A DNA stretch of 55,291 nucleotides from Streptomyces violaceorubidus (lineage in GTDB: Bacteria > Actinomycetota > Actinomycetes > Streptomycetales > Streptomycetaceae). The stretch covers positions 1 to 55,291 of the forward strand of contig NZ_JODM01000035.1 of NCBI RefSeq assembly GCF_000717995.1, in the 5' to 3' direction. Made by a program: the position numbers and the translations under genes. Of this stretch, positions 9,590-18,647 are shown one piece after another. Under the pieces are notes generated by a model. That model was given only the letters and a program-made list of their open reading frames with translations, made no database searches and was not told the DNA's origin. Positions within the stretch are counted from its first letter, which is position 1, and the number at the start of each line of letters is the position of its first letter.

Positions 9590-12320
9590 GAGTCGTCCCT
9601 GCCGCCGGGCGCCGCCGGGGGGACGGCCGGTGTCGACGTCGAGGAGCTGTGGGACCGCACCGTCGAGGCGCTGGCGCCCGGCAGCCCTCCCGAGGCCGTG
9701 CGGCGCGCCGCCCTCGACTTCGGGCGGGCGCTGCGCCGGGAGGAGGCGGCCCGCGCCGGTGTCGCGCCCGGTGACCTCGCCCGCGAGGCGCACATGCGCC
9801 GGGTCCTCGCCGCGCGGGAGGGGCGCCGGGTCGCGGCGGTGGTCGGCGCCTTCCACGCGCCCGCGCTGGCCGAAGGAGGCGCCCCCGGGAAGGGGGAGGA
9901 GACCGGGTCCGACACGGGGCCGGAGCCGGGAGCGGGACCCCCGGTCGTCACATCGCTCGTGCCGTATGCCTTCGCCCTGCTGGACCCCCGTTCCGGCTAC
10001 CCGGCCGGTATCCGCGCTCCGCGCTGGCGGCAGGCCGTGCTCGACGCCGATGGCGACCCCGACCGCATCCGCGACGCCGCCGCCCGGTTTCTGACCGAAC
10101 TGTGCCGGGAGATCCGCTCGTCCGGTGACACCGCGGGCACCGGCGAGGCCGTCGAGGCCCTGCGGCTGGCCTGCGATCTCGGCACCCTGCGTGGTCTGCC
10201 CGCCCCCGGCTGCGGGGAGTTCCTGGAGGCGGTGACGTCCGTACTCGGCCGGGGCCGGTCCCCCGACCGGGAGCTGGGCGCCGTCCTCGTCGGCTCGGCC
10301 CGCGGCCACCTCGCGCCCGGCACCCCCCGCTCCGGCCTCGGACCCTGGGTGGAGGCGGAACTGGCCGCACTTCGGCTGCCCCGCCCCACCGACCCCGGGG
10401 CCCGGGACCTCCGGCTCACGCCGCTGCGCTCCGCGCTCGACGCCCGGCGCGAGATCCTCCTCCAGCGCCTGAGGGAATGCGGGGTGGGCCATGCGGAACC
10501 CGTCGAGGTGTCCGCGGTGAGGGAGGGCAGCGCCCTCACCACCCGCTGGCGGGCCGCGTGGACCCCGTCGGTCGCCGCCCGCCTCGACCTCGTCGGCGTC
10601 CGAGGGGTCACCGCCGCCCAGGCGGCCGACGGCACCCTCCGGGAGAACCATCGCAGGGCGGCCGAGTCCGGCCGGGTCGCCCCGGCCCGGGTTGTCGCGC
10701 TGCTGGACGCCGCGGCCCGGTGCGCGCTCCCGGATCTGCTCCAGGACGGCCTCGCGGAGGCCAAGCGGGTCCTGCCGGACACCGCCGGACTGCCCGAACT
10801 CCTGGGCGCCCTGGACCTGTTGGAGTCCATCCGGCGTCGGCACCTCCCCGGCACCACCGAACGCGTCCGGGCCCGGGCGGCCCGGCTCGCCGACCTCCTG
10901 CTGGAGGCCGCCGTCCGCGTCCTGCCGGGGCTGGCCGGCAGCGACGAGCCCCGCGACGCCGTCGCCCTCGTCACCCTCGCGGTCCGCAGCGCCGAGGACC
11001 GGCTCGGCCTGCGCCTCGACGGCGAGCTCCACGCCCTCGCCCGCACCGGCTCCCCGCTCCTGCAGGGCGCCGCCCAGGCCGCCCGGGTACTGCTGGACCT
11101 CGACGGCTCGGACCTGCTGGGCGCGAGGCTCGCCGGCTGGGTGGACACGGCGACGGGACCGGACGGCCGGCGCCGACTGGAACGCCGGCTCACCGGGGTA
11201 CTCGTCGCGGCCGGGCCGCTGATCGAGGCCGCGTCCACCGCCCTCGGCCCGTTCTTCGAGCGCGTGGAGACCATGGGCGACCGTGACTTCCTCGACCGGC
11301 TGTACGCCCTGCGCGGTGGTTTCCGGGCGCTCACAACGGGAGGGCGGACCCGTGTGCTCGCGGCCGTCTCCGACCGCCTGGGCGACCGTCCCGACCTCGG
11401 GCTCCCCGCGCCGGCCGAACTGGTCGGGCGGTGGGCCGCGGCCGACGGCGAGGGGTACGCCCTACTGCGCGACCTGCGGCTGGCGGACCTGGTGCGTGCC
11501 CCGGCACCGGCACGCACCGGGGCGGCTGCGGATTCCACGCCGCCGGTGGGACGCCCCGCCGCCCAGGCCGTGCACGGGGCCGGAGCCCCACGGCTCGGCC
11601 CCGCCGACCGCTGGCGGCTGGTGCTGGGCCGCGACACCGCCCGACTCCCGGACGCCCTGTGGCCGTACGCCCGCGCCCTCGACGAACTGTTCGCGCGCGA
11701 CGGAGAGGAAGCGGGCGGGGAGAACGGGGAGAACGGGGAGAAGGGGGAGATCGGGCAGAACGAGGGGAATGGGGAGACGAGGTCGGGCGGGGACGACGGG
11801 GACGGCGACGGCGCCGACGACGACCGGACCGGCGGCCGGGAACGGGGCTATCCCAGCGTCCGGCACTGGGCCGAGGACCTCCGGGCGCTCTTCGGCGCGG
11901 ACGTCCGGGAGGAAGTCCTCGCGCGTGCCGTCGCCGACGGACGTACGGAGGCCGTCGACCTCCTCGACGCGGCCACCGCACGCCCCTCCGTGGAACTGCT
12001 GTCCACCGTGCTGTCGCTGGCCAGGGGGATGCCCGAGCAGCGGCTGGCCCGGCTGCGGCCACTCGTGAAGCGGCTGGTCGAGGAACTCACCCGGGAACTC
12101 GCCGTCCGACTGCGCCCCACCCTGACGGGCCTGACCACCCCGCTCCCCACCCGGCGCCCCGGCAGCCGCGCTCGGCGCGGTGGCCGCCCGGCGTCCCCGC
12201 GACACCTTCGGGCGCCCGGCCGGGGACGACCGGGACCACTACGCGGCCCAGTGGCTGGCCACGGCCGTCTACCTCGCCGGTACGGAGGCGGCCCTGGGAC
12301 GCGGCCTCTGGCACGGCTGA
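9590..12320 (+). pseudogene. Truncated DUF5682 fused to the N-terminal part of a vWA protein
   Basis: Reading from 9590 gives DUF5682 sequence (VDVEELWDRTVEAL, VVGAFHAPAL, SLVPYAFALLDPRSGYPAGI, FLDRLYALRGGFRAL). The family's usual N-terminal ~150 residues with GVRHHSPACAR are missing and no credible start exists. After about 11590 the same frame becomes the N-terminal region of the vWA partner (ADRWRLVLGRD; YPSVRHWAEDLRALFG; SVELLSTVLSLARGMPE; TLTGLTTPLPTRRPG), joined by a Gly/Glu/Asn-rich linker with 9-bp repeats (11710-11790). The homology stops at about 12160, before the metal-binding vWA domain. A different frame then gives a 51-codon tail (HYAAQWLATAVYLAGTEAAL) ending at 12320. The gene is broken at both ends; the MoxR ATPase that should precede it is absent. 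Confidence 0.7.
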
Positions 12321-12348
12321 CCCCACCGGGCCGGCGGGCGGCCCGGCG

Positions 12349-13638
12349 TCAGCGCTCCAGTTCCTTGTGCGCCGTCTCCGGCAGCCCCAGGTACACCAGC
12401 GAGGACAGCAGGCACAGCACGGCGACGTACCAGGGGAAGAGCCCGGAGTGCCCCAGGTCCTTGAAGAGCGTGCCCACGTACGGTGCCGTCCCGCCGAACA
12501 GCGCCACCGTGAGCGAGTAGGGGAAGCCGATCCCGGCCGCCCGCACCCGGGGCGGGAAGACCTCGGCGTTCACGGCGGCGCTGATGGAGGTGAAGCCGGT
12601 CAGCAGGACCATCCCGGCGCACTGCACCAGCAGCAGCACGGCGAAGGAGTCGCGCAGGGAATGCAGCAGCGGCACGCTCAGCAGCGCGAACCCCACGCCG
12701 AAGAAGAGCAGGAGGGGGCGGCGCCCGAACCGGTCGGAGAGCAGGCCGCCGAGCGGCTGGAGCAGGCCGAAGAAGGCCAGCGAGATCGTCCCCGCGAGCA
12801 GCGCGTCCGACGTGGCGACGCCCGCGTTGAGCTCCGCGTACGTCGGCAGGTACGACGTCCAGGTGTAGTAGGCGATGGTGCCGCCCGCGGTGATGCCGCA
12901 GATCAGCAGGGACTCGCGCGGATGGCGGCGCAGCGCCTCGAACAGGGCCGGACGGGGCGCCCGTTGCTGCTCGGTGCTGCGGGTCTCCTGCGCGCCCTGC
13001 CGGATCCAGAAGCCGACCAGGCTGAGGACGGCGCCGAACACGAAGGGCACCCGCCATCCCCAGCCGTTCATCCGGTCCTCGCTCAGCGTGTCCACCAGCA
13101 GCGTCGCGATCCCGGACGCCACCAACTGCCCCGCCGTGGTCGAGACGTACTGGAAGCTGGAGAAGAGGCCGCGGCGGCCCGGCCCGGCCGACTCCACCAG
13201 GAAGGTCGTCGAGGCCGCGAACTCACCGCCCACCGACAGGCCCTGGAGCAGCCGCGCGAGGACCAGCACCACCGGGGCGAGCACGCCGGCCGCCGTGTAC
13301 GTCGGGGTCAGCCCGACCAGCAGACTGCTGCCGCCCATCAGCAGGATGGTGACGGTCAGCGCCGCCCGCCGCCCCCGCCGGTCCGCGATCGCGCCCATCA
13401 ACAGCCCACCGACGGGCCGCATGAAGAAGCCCACCGCGAACACGGCGAACGTCGACAGCAGCGGCACCAGCGAGTTGTCCGCGCTGTCGGGGAAGACCTG
13501 GTCCGCGATGTAGGTGGCCAGGAAGGTGTAGGCGTACCAGTCGTACCACTCCACGGCGTTGCCCACCGAGGCGGCGAGGAGCTGGCGTGCGGGTCGTCGG
13601 GTCGGGGGTGCCGGTGCCTCCGTGTCCATGCCTGTCAT
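12349..13638 (-). CDS. MFS transporter, metabolite:H+ symporter (MHS) family
   Basis: About 429 aa with 12 predicted membrane spans. The MHS hallmarks are visible: ASVGNAVEWYDWYAYTFLATY at the N-terminus, MRPVGGLLMGAIADRRGRR after TM2, and a second DRFGRRPLL loop between the halves. MHS members import organic acids, betaine or shikimate with protons; the substrate here cannot be read. Three in-frame ATGs (13650, 13638, 13629) all have weak ribosome sites; I take 13638. It is divergent from the phospholipase C gene and follows the eroded operon tail to tail. The substrate might be an aromatic acid, given the pca operon 9 kb away, but that is only a guess. Confidence 0.9.
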   Translation of the reverse strand: MTGMDTEAPAPPTRRPARQLLAASVGNAVEWYDWYAYTFLATYIADQVFPDSADNSLVPLLSTFAVFAVGFFMRPVGGLLMGAIADRRGRRAALTVTILLMGGSSLLVGLTPTYTAAGVLAPVVLVLARLLQGLSVGGEFAASTTFLVESAGPGRRGLFSSFQYVSTTAGQLVASGIATLLVDTLSEDRMNGWGWRVPFVFGAVLSLVGFWIRQGAQETRSTEQQRAPRPALFEALRRHPRESLLICGITAGGTIAYYTWTSYLPTYAELNAGVATSDALLAGTISLAFFGLLQPLGGLLSDRFGRRPLLLFFGVGFALLSVPLLHSLRDSFAVLLLVQCAGMVLLTGFTSISAAVNAEVFPPRVRAAGIGFPYSLTVALFGGTAPYVGTLFKDLGHSGLFPWYVAVLCLLSSLVYLGLPETAHKELER

Positions 13639-13822
13639 GATCGCGACCATCCCCGTACGGCGGGCCCGGCACACCTCGCGTACCGGTGACTTTCACACCA
13701 GCGCCACCGGACCCTTCCCTGACGTTTGCTGCTCCTGGAACACTCCTTTCGCGCGCATCGAGTCATCACCCGGCACCGTTCGGCCGGTTGAACCCCCCTG
13801 CAAGGCGAGAGGTCCCACACCC

Positions 13823-15886
13823 ATGGCCGAAGTCAACCGGCGCCGATTCCTCCAACTCGCGGGCGCCACAGCGGCGTTCAGTGCCCTGTCGGCGAGTATC
13901 GACCGGGCGGCCGCGCTCCCGGCGAACCACCGCTCGGGGTCGATCGAGGACGTCGAGCACATCGTCGTCCTGATGCAGGAGAACCGTTCGTTCGACCACT
14001 ACTTCGGCAGGCTGCGCGGTGTCCGCGGCTTCGGCGACCCGCACCCGGTGCGGCTCGACGACGGCAGGTCGGTGTGGCACCAGCGCAAGGGCGACGGCAC
14101 GGAGGTGCTGCCGTTCCACCCGGAGGCCGACGACCTCGGCATGCAGTTCCTCGAAGGGCTCCCGCACGGCTGGTCCGACGGGCAGGACGCCTACCACAAC
14201 GCCAAGTACGACCGGTGGCTGCCCGCCAAGGGCACCACGACCATGGCGTACCTGACCCGTGAGGACATCCCCTTCCACTACGCGCTCGCCGACACCTTCA
14301 CCGTCTGCGACGCCTACCACTGCTCCTTCATCGGCTCCACCGACCCCAACCGCTACTACCTCTGGTCGGGGCACACCGGCAACGACGGCGCGGGCGGCGG
14401 CCCGGTCCTCGGCAACGACGAACTCGGCTACGACTGGACGACGTACCCCGAGCGCCTGGAGGCGGCCGGGATCTCCTGGAAGATCTACCAGGACATCGGC
14501 GACGGCCTGGACGCGGCCGGCTCCTGGGGCTGGATCGACGACGCCTACCGCGGCAACTACGGCGACAACTCCCTGCTGTACTTCAACAAGTACCGCAACG
14601 CCCAGCCCGGCGACCCGCTGTACGACAAGGCCCGCACCGGCACCGACGCCAGGAGCGGCGAGGGCTACTTCGACCGCCTGCGTGCCGACGTCAAGGCGGG
14701 CACACTGCCGAAGATCTCCTGGATAGCCGCCCCGGAGGCGTTCTCCGAGCACTCCAACTGGCCCTCGAACTACGGTGCCTGGTACATCTCCCAGGTCCTG
14801 GACGCGCTCACCTCCAACCCGAAGGTGTGGGCGAAGACGGCCCTGTTCATCACCTACGACGAGAACGACGGCTTCTTCGACCACGTGGTGCCGCCGCTGC
14901 CGCCGAAGTCCGCCGCGCAGGGCCGCTCCACCGTCGACGTCTCCCTGGACGTCTTCAAGGGCAGCGCCAAGCACCGGGAGGGTTTCTACGGGCTCGGCCC
15001 GCGCGTGCCCATGCTGGTCGTCTCGCCGTGGAGCAAGGGCGGCTTCGTCTGCTCCGAGACCTTCGACCACACCTCGGTGATCCGCTTCATGGAGCGCCGC
15101 TTCGGCGTCCACGAGCCGAACATCTCCCCCTGGCGGCGGGCCGTCTGCGGCGACCTGACCTCCGCCTTCGACTTCTCCCGAGGGGACAGCCGCCCGGCCC
15201 GCCTGCCGGACACCGACGCCTACGAGCCGCCGGACCGCGAACGCCACCCCGACTACCGTCCGACGCCGCCCGCGGACCCCGGCATGCCCCGGCAGGAACG
15301 CGGGACGCGCCCCACCCGCCCGCTGCGCTACGACCCGTACGTGGACGGCGCCGTGGACGCGGCGGCCGGGAAGTTCACCCTGGCGTTCGCCTCCGGGGCC
15401 CGGTCCGGCGCCGCCTTCCTCGTCACCTCCGGCAACCGCACCGACGGCCCCTGGACGTACACCACCGAGGCCGGCAAGACCCTCTCGGACACCTGGAACT
15501 CGGCGTACTCCGCCGGCGCCTACGACCTGACCGTGCACGGCCCGGCCGGGTTCCTGCGGGTCTTCCGGGGCGCCAACGAGGTCGCCGGACCCGCCGGACC
15601 CGAGGTCACCGCACGGCACGACGGCGACGACCTCCGGCTGACCCTCACCCACGCCGGCACCGGCACGGTCCGCCTCCGGATCGCCAACGCCTACGACGGC
15701 CGCACCCGGACCCTCACCGTGCGCCCCGGCGCCACCGTGCACCACACCGTCGACCTCGCGCGCAGCCGCCGCTGGTACGACGTGACGGTGACCGCCGAGG
15801 GCGAGACGGCCTTCCTGAGGCGCTTCGCGGGGCATGTGGAGAACGGCCGGCCGGGCACCAGCGACCCGGCGATCATCACCGACTGA
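13823..15886 (+). CDS. Tat-exported phospholipase C (phosphoesterase family)
   Basis: 687 aa. The start at 13823 (ATG, GAGAGG 10 nt upstream) gives a twin-arginine signal NRRRFLQLAG followed by a hydrophobic stretch ending near ALPA (about residue 33), so export in folded form is expected. The catalytic domain (about 45-460) carries IVVLMQENRSFDHYFG, FIGSTDPNR and TYDENDGFFDHVVPP, typical of bacterial phospholipase C/acid phosphatase enzymes that hydrolyse phosphatidylcholine or sphingomyelin. Two C-terminal DUF756 beta domains follow (about 495-590 and 600-680). Length matches the family. It is convergent with the DMT transporter gene. A role in extracellular phosphate scavenging is inferred. 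Confidence 0.95.
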   Translation: MAEVNRRRFLQLAGATAAFSALSASIDRAAALPANHRSGSIEDVEHIVVLMQENRSFDHYFGRLRGVRGFGDPHPVRLDDGRSVWHQRKGDGTEVLPFHPEADDLGMQFLEGLPHGWSDGQDAYHNAKYDRWLPAKGTTTMAYLTREDIPFHYALADTFTVCDAYHCSFIGSTDPNRYYLWSGHTGNDGAGGGPVLGNDELGYDWTTYPERLEAAGISWKIYQDIGDGLDAAGSWGWIDDAYRGNYGDNSLLYFNKYRNAQPGDPLYDKARTGTDARSGEGYFDRLRADVKAGTLPKISWIAAPEAFSEHSNWPSNYGAWYISQVLDALTSNPKVWAKTALFITYDENDGFFDHVVPPLPPKSAAQGRSTVDVSLDVFKGSAKHREGFYGLGPRVPMLVVSPWSKGGFVCSETFDHTSVIRFMERRFGVHEPNISPWRRAVCGDLTSAFDFSRGDSRPARLPDTDAYEPPDRERHPDYRPTPPADPGMPRQERGTRPTRPLRYDPYVDGAVDAAAGKFTLAFASGARSGAAFLVTSGNRTDGPWTYTTEAGKTLSDTWNSAYSAGAYDLTVHGPAGFLRVFRGANEVAGPAGPEVTARHDGDDLRLTLTHAGTGTVRLRIANAYDGRTRTLTVRPGATVHHTVDLARSRRWYDVTVTAEGETAFLRRFAGHVENGRPGTSDPAIITD

Positions 15887-15905
15887 GGCGGCTCCAGGAG
15901 CGGAA

Positions 15906-16841
15906 CTAGAGCGGCGTGAGGTGCCCCGGCCCCGGCTGCCGGGGCATCAGCCCCGGCCCCGCCGACGCCGGGCCCTCCGGCACCGGCTCGGGCGGCGGAC
16001 CGGCCGGCGGTGGACCGGCGGGCTCCGAAGTCGCCCGGCTCAGCTGGAGCACTCCCCAGGCGGCCAGCGCGGCACCGGTCAGCGCGAGGAGCACACCGCC
16101 CGCGCCGCCCCTGAGCCGCTCGCCGAGCAGGGACAGCCCGATCACGGCGGCGGCCACCGGATTGGCCAGGGTCACCACCGCCAGCGGAGCACCGAGACCG
16201 CCCCGGTACGCCGTCTGGGACAGCAGCAGTCCGCCCGCCGCGAAGGCCGCCACCAGCACGGCCACCCCGATCACCTGGACGCTCAGCAGCGGGCCCGACC
16301 GGTCGGTGACGGCGACCGTGACGGTCTGGGTGAGCGCCGAGGCGACGCCGGACGCGATGCCGGACGCCGTCGCGTGCCGCAGCCCCGGCCGGGTGCCCGG
16401 CCACGACAGCGCGCCGATCAGCGCCGCCGTGGCGCCGGTCACGGTCAGCGCCTCCGGCACGCTCAGCACGTCCTCCGGCGCGGGACCCGAGGCGGTGAGC
16501 AGCAGCGCGCCGAGACCGAGCAGCGTCAGCCCGGTGCCCCGCCACTCGATCGCGCTCACCCTCCGGCCCGCCAGCCGCGCCCCCAGGGGCACCGCCGCGA
16601 CCAGGGTGAGCGCACCGAGCGGCTGGACCACGGTGAGGGGACCGTACTTGAGCGCCACGACGTGCAGCAGCGCCGCCGAGGCGTTGAGCGCGACCGCCCA
16701 CCACCAGGCGCCCGAGTTCAGCGTCCGCAGCGCACCGGCGCCGGCGGCGCGCGAGGCCAGCCGCTCCTGGGCGACGGCCGCGGCGGCGTAGGCACAGGCC
16801 GAGACCAGCGACAGCAGCACGGCGACGAGGGCGGCGTTCAC
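15906..16841 (-). CDS. DMT-superfamily (EamA-like) membrane transporter
   Basis: 311 aa with about ten hydrophobic helices in two EamA-like halves (VALKYGPLTVVQPLGALTL and GGLGAPLAVVTLANPVAAAVIG are corresponding segments) and a Pro/Gly-rich tail. The GTG start at 16841 overlaps the stop of the upstream PAP2 gene as GTGA, so the two are translationally coupled. Substrate unknown; related proteins are annotated as drug/metabolite or Mg2+-transporter-like. The operon is divergent from the TetR gene and so is probably controlled by it. Confidence 0.88.
   Translation of the reverse strand: MNAALVAVLLSLVSACAYAAAAVAQERLASRAAGAGALRTLNSGAWWWAVALNASAALLHVVALKYGPLTVVQPLGALTLVAAVPLGARLAGRRVSAIEWRGTGLTLLGLGALLLTASGPAPEDVLSVPEALTVTGATAALIGALSWPGTRPGLRHATASGIASGVASALTQTVTVAVTDRSGPLLSVQVIGVAVLVAAFAAGGLLLSQTAYRGGLGAPLAVVTLANPVAAAVIGLSLLGERLRGGAGGVLLALTGAALAAWGVLQLSRATSEPAGPPPAGPPPEPVPEGPASAGPGLMPRQPGPGHLTPL
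15922..15946 (+). terminator. Hairpin after phospholipase C gene
   Basis: TGCCCCGG and CCGGGGCA pair across a 9-nt loop 36 bp after the phospholipase stop. It lies inside the 3' end of the convergent DMT gene, so it can act only on the plus-strand transcript. Confidence 0.5.
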
Positions 16842-17653
16842 CGGGCCGCCCCGACCAGCTCGGGCCGCCCGGCCGACGACCGGCGCCGCACCTCGGGCCG
16901 CCGGTGGGGCGGGCCGAGGTGCGGCCGGTGCCGGTGCCGCGGCAGCCGCAGCACCGCCAGCACGAGCCCGAGCAGTGCCGTGGCCACGATCACGTCGAGC
17001 CAGTAGTGGTTCGCGGTGCCCACGACGACCAGCAGCGTCACCAGCGGGTGCAGCAGCCACAGCCAGCGCCACCGCGTCCGCGTCGCCACGATCAGACCGA
17101 TCGCCACCATCAGGGCCCAGCCGAAGTGCAGGGAGGGCATCGCCGCGAACTGGTTCGACAACGTGTCGGTGCGCGGCGGCCCGTACACCGAGGGGCCGAA
17201 GAGCCGGGCCGTGTCGACCAGGCCGGTGGCACCCAGCATGCGGGGCGGGGCGAGCGGGAAGAGGAGGTGCAGCACCAGCGCGGCGCCGGTCACGGCCGCC
17301 AGGACCCGGCGGGCCCAGACGTAGTGCGCGGGCCGTCGCAGGTAGAGCCAGACCAGGAAGGCCAGGGTGGCCGGGAAGTGGACGGCGGCGTAGTACGTGT
17401 TCGCCACGTGGACCAGGGTGTCGCCGTGCAGGAGCACCGACTGGACCGCGCCCTCGTCGGGCAGCCGCAGCACGCGCTCCCAGTCCCACACGTGGTGGGC
17501 GTTGCGGAAGGCCTCGGCGGTGTGTCCCGTCGCCAGCCGGCGGCCGAACTTGTACACGAGGAAGAGCCCGGCCACGAGCAGGAGCTCACGGACGAGCGGT
17601 GGACGCGCGGTCGCGTCCGGCCCCGCTTCTGCAGGCTCACTGCGGGCATTCAT
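16838..17653 (-). CDS. PAP2-superfamily membrane phosphatase (Aur1/inositol-phosphorylceramide-synthase-like)
   Basis: 271 aa with about six membrane spans. The two C-terminal PAP2 motifs are present: PSLHFGWAL (catalytic His) and NHYWLDV (His and Asp). PSLHF instead of PSGH is typical of the AUR1-like branch, whose members transfer or remove lipid phosphate head groups. ATG at 17653 follows a G-rich site; the next ATG 4 nt downstream is out of frame. First gene of a two-gene operon with the DMT transporter. It starts about 80 bp from an 18-bp inverted repeat shared with the TetR gene. Confidence 0.88.
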   Translation of the reverse strand: MNARSEPAEAGPDATARPPLVRELLLVAGLFLVYKFGRRLATGHTAEAFRNAHHVWDWERVLRLPDEGAVQSVLLHGDTLVHVANTYYAAVHFPATLAFLVWLYLRRPAHYVWARRVLAAVTGAALVLHLLFPLAPPRMLGATGLVDTARLFGPSVYGPPRTDTLSNQFAAMPSLHFGWALMVAIGLIVATRTRWRWLWLLHPLVTLLVVVGTANHYWLDVIVATALLGLVLAVLRLPRHRHRPHLGPPHRRPEVRRRSSAGRPELVGAAR

Positions 17654-17746
17654 CCCCCGACCCCTTCGCTGACGGTGGTGCGTGGTGGTGCGTGTGGCTC
17701 GTCGGGTACGGGGCGTGTGACGGTTCTCATCGATACGACCGCGTTC

Positions 17747-17796
17747 CGATACGCCAGTGTACCGATACGGTGGAGTACCGGTACACTGGCGTATCG
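17747..17796. promoter_or_regulatory. Perfect 18-bp inverted repeat, probable TetR operator
   Basis: CGATACGCCAGTGTACCG (17747-17764) is exactly complemented by CGGTACACTGGCGTATCG (17779-17796), with 14 bp between. It sits between the divergent PAP2-DMT operon and the TetR gene. Extra ATCGATACG-like half sites flank it (17729, 17791). An operator for the adjacent TetR protein controlling both directions is the natural reading. Confidence 0.75.
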
Positions 17797-17866
17797 ATAG
17801 ACATACGACACACTGGGTGCGGGACCGCGAGAAAGTTCCGTGGACGAGCGAGAGGGAGCGGAGCCG

Positions 17867-18481
17867 ATGACGTCGCAGGACGCGGAGCGACCCGAAGCCG
17901 TCGGCACCTCGCGCCGCTCCAAGCTCACGCCGGAGCGTGAGCAGGAGTTCTTCGACGCCGTGCTCGACCAGCTCCGCTCCTGCGGCTACGACGCCGTCAC
18001 CATGGAGGGCATCGCCGCCAGCACCCGGTGCAGCAAGTCCACGCTCTACCGGCAGTGGAAGACCAAGCCCCAGTTCGTGGCCGCCGCGCTGCGCTCCAAC
18101 CGCCGGGTGCGCTTCACCGACATCGACACCGGGTCGCTCGCCGAGGACCTGCGCCAGGCGGCGGCGGCCGCGGGCGAGGGGATGGGCAAGGACACCGGGC
18201 TGCTCCAGGCGCTCGGCCACGCGGTCATGGAGGACCCGGAACTCAAGGGCGCGCTGCGCGAGGCGCTCGTCGAACCGGAGATCGCCGCGCTGCGGGCGAT
18301 CCTCGCGCGCGGTGTGGCACGCGGAGAGGTGCCGGCCGGTCACCCGGCGCTGGAGTACGTGCCCGCACAGCTCTTCGGCATGCTGCGGATGCGGCCCGTC
18401 CTGGAGGGCGAGCAGGCGGACGCGGCGTACCTCGTCCGGTTCGTCGAGGCCGTCGTGCTGCCGGCCCTCGGCCTCCCCTGA
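17867..18481 (+). CDS. TetR-family transcriptional regulator
   Basis: 204 aa. N-terminal TetR DNA-binding domain with FFDAVLDQLRSCGYDAVTMEGIA followed by the recognition-helix region STRCSKSTLYRQWKTKPQFV. The C-terminal ligand domain (PAQLFGMLRMRPVLEG, AAYLVRFVEAVVLPAL) is of the TetR_C_16-like type. ATG at 17867 is preceded by a purine-rich AGAGGGAGCGGAG; an in-frame GTG at 17840 has no such site. Divergent from the PAP2-DMT pair, it probably represses both itself and them through the inverted repeat at 17747-17796. The ligand is unknown. Confidence 0.92.
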   Translation: MTSQDAERPEAVGTSRRSKLTPEREQEFFDAVLDQLRSCGYDAVTMEGIAASTRCSKSTLYRQWKTKPQFVAAALRSNRRVRFTDIDTGSLAEDLRQAAAAAGEGMGKDTGLLQALGHAVMEDPELKGALREALVEPEIAALRAILARGVARGEVPAGHPALEYVPAQLFGMLRMRPVLEGEQADAAYLVRFVEAVVLPALGLP

Positions 18482-18566
18482 GACTCAGGCCGCCGTCCAC
18501 GGGATGACTGGACGGTGGCCTGCCCGCGCCGCACCGTGGGGACGGGGGCGGCGCGCACCCCCGGCC

Positions 18567-18602
18567 GGGTGGGACGCCCTTTGAGCGGAGGGCGCCCCAC
18601 CC
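18567..18602. terminator. Bidirectional terminator hairpin between tetR and the DUF2510 gene
   Basis: GGGTGGGACGCCCT pairs with AGGGCGCCCCACCC (one G-U) around an 8-nt loop. It lies between two convergent genes. Confidence 0.7.
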
Positions 18603-18615
18603 GGCCGACAGTTCT

Positions 18616-18643
18616 CCGGCGGTACCTCGCAAGGCACCGCCGG
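18616..18643 (-). terminator. Hairpin at the 3' end of the DUF2510 gene
   Basis: CCGGCGGTACC (18616-18626) pairs with GGCACCGCCGG (18633-18643), one mismatch, immediately downstream of the minus-strand stop codon. Confidence 0.55.
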
Positions 18644-18647
18644 CTCG

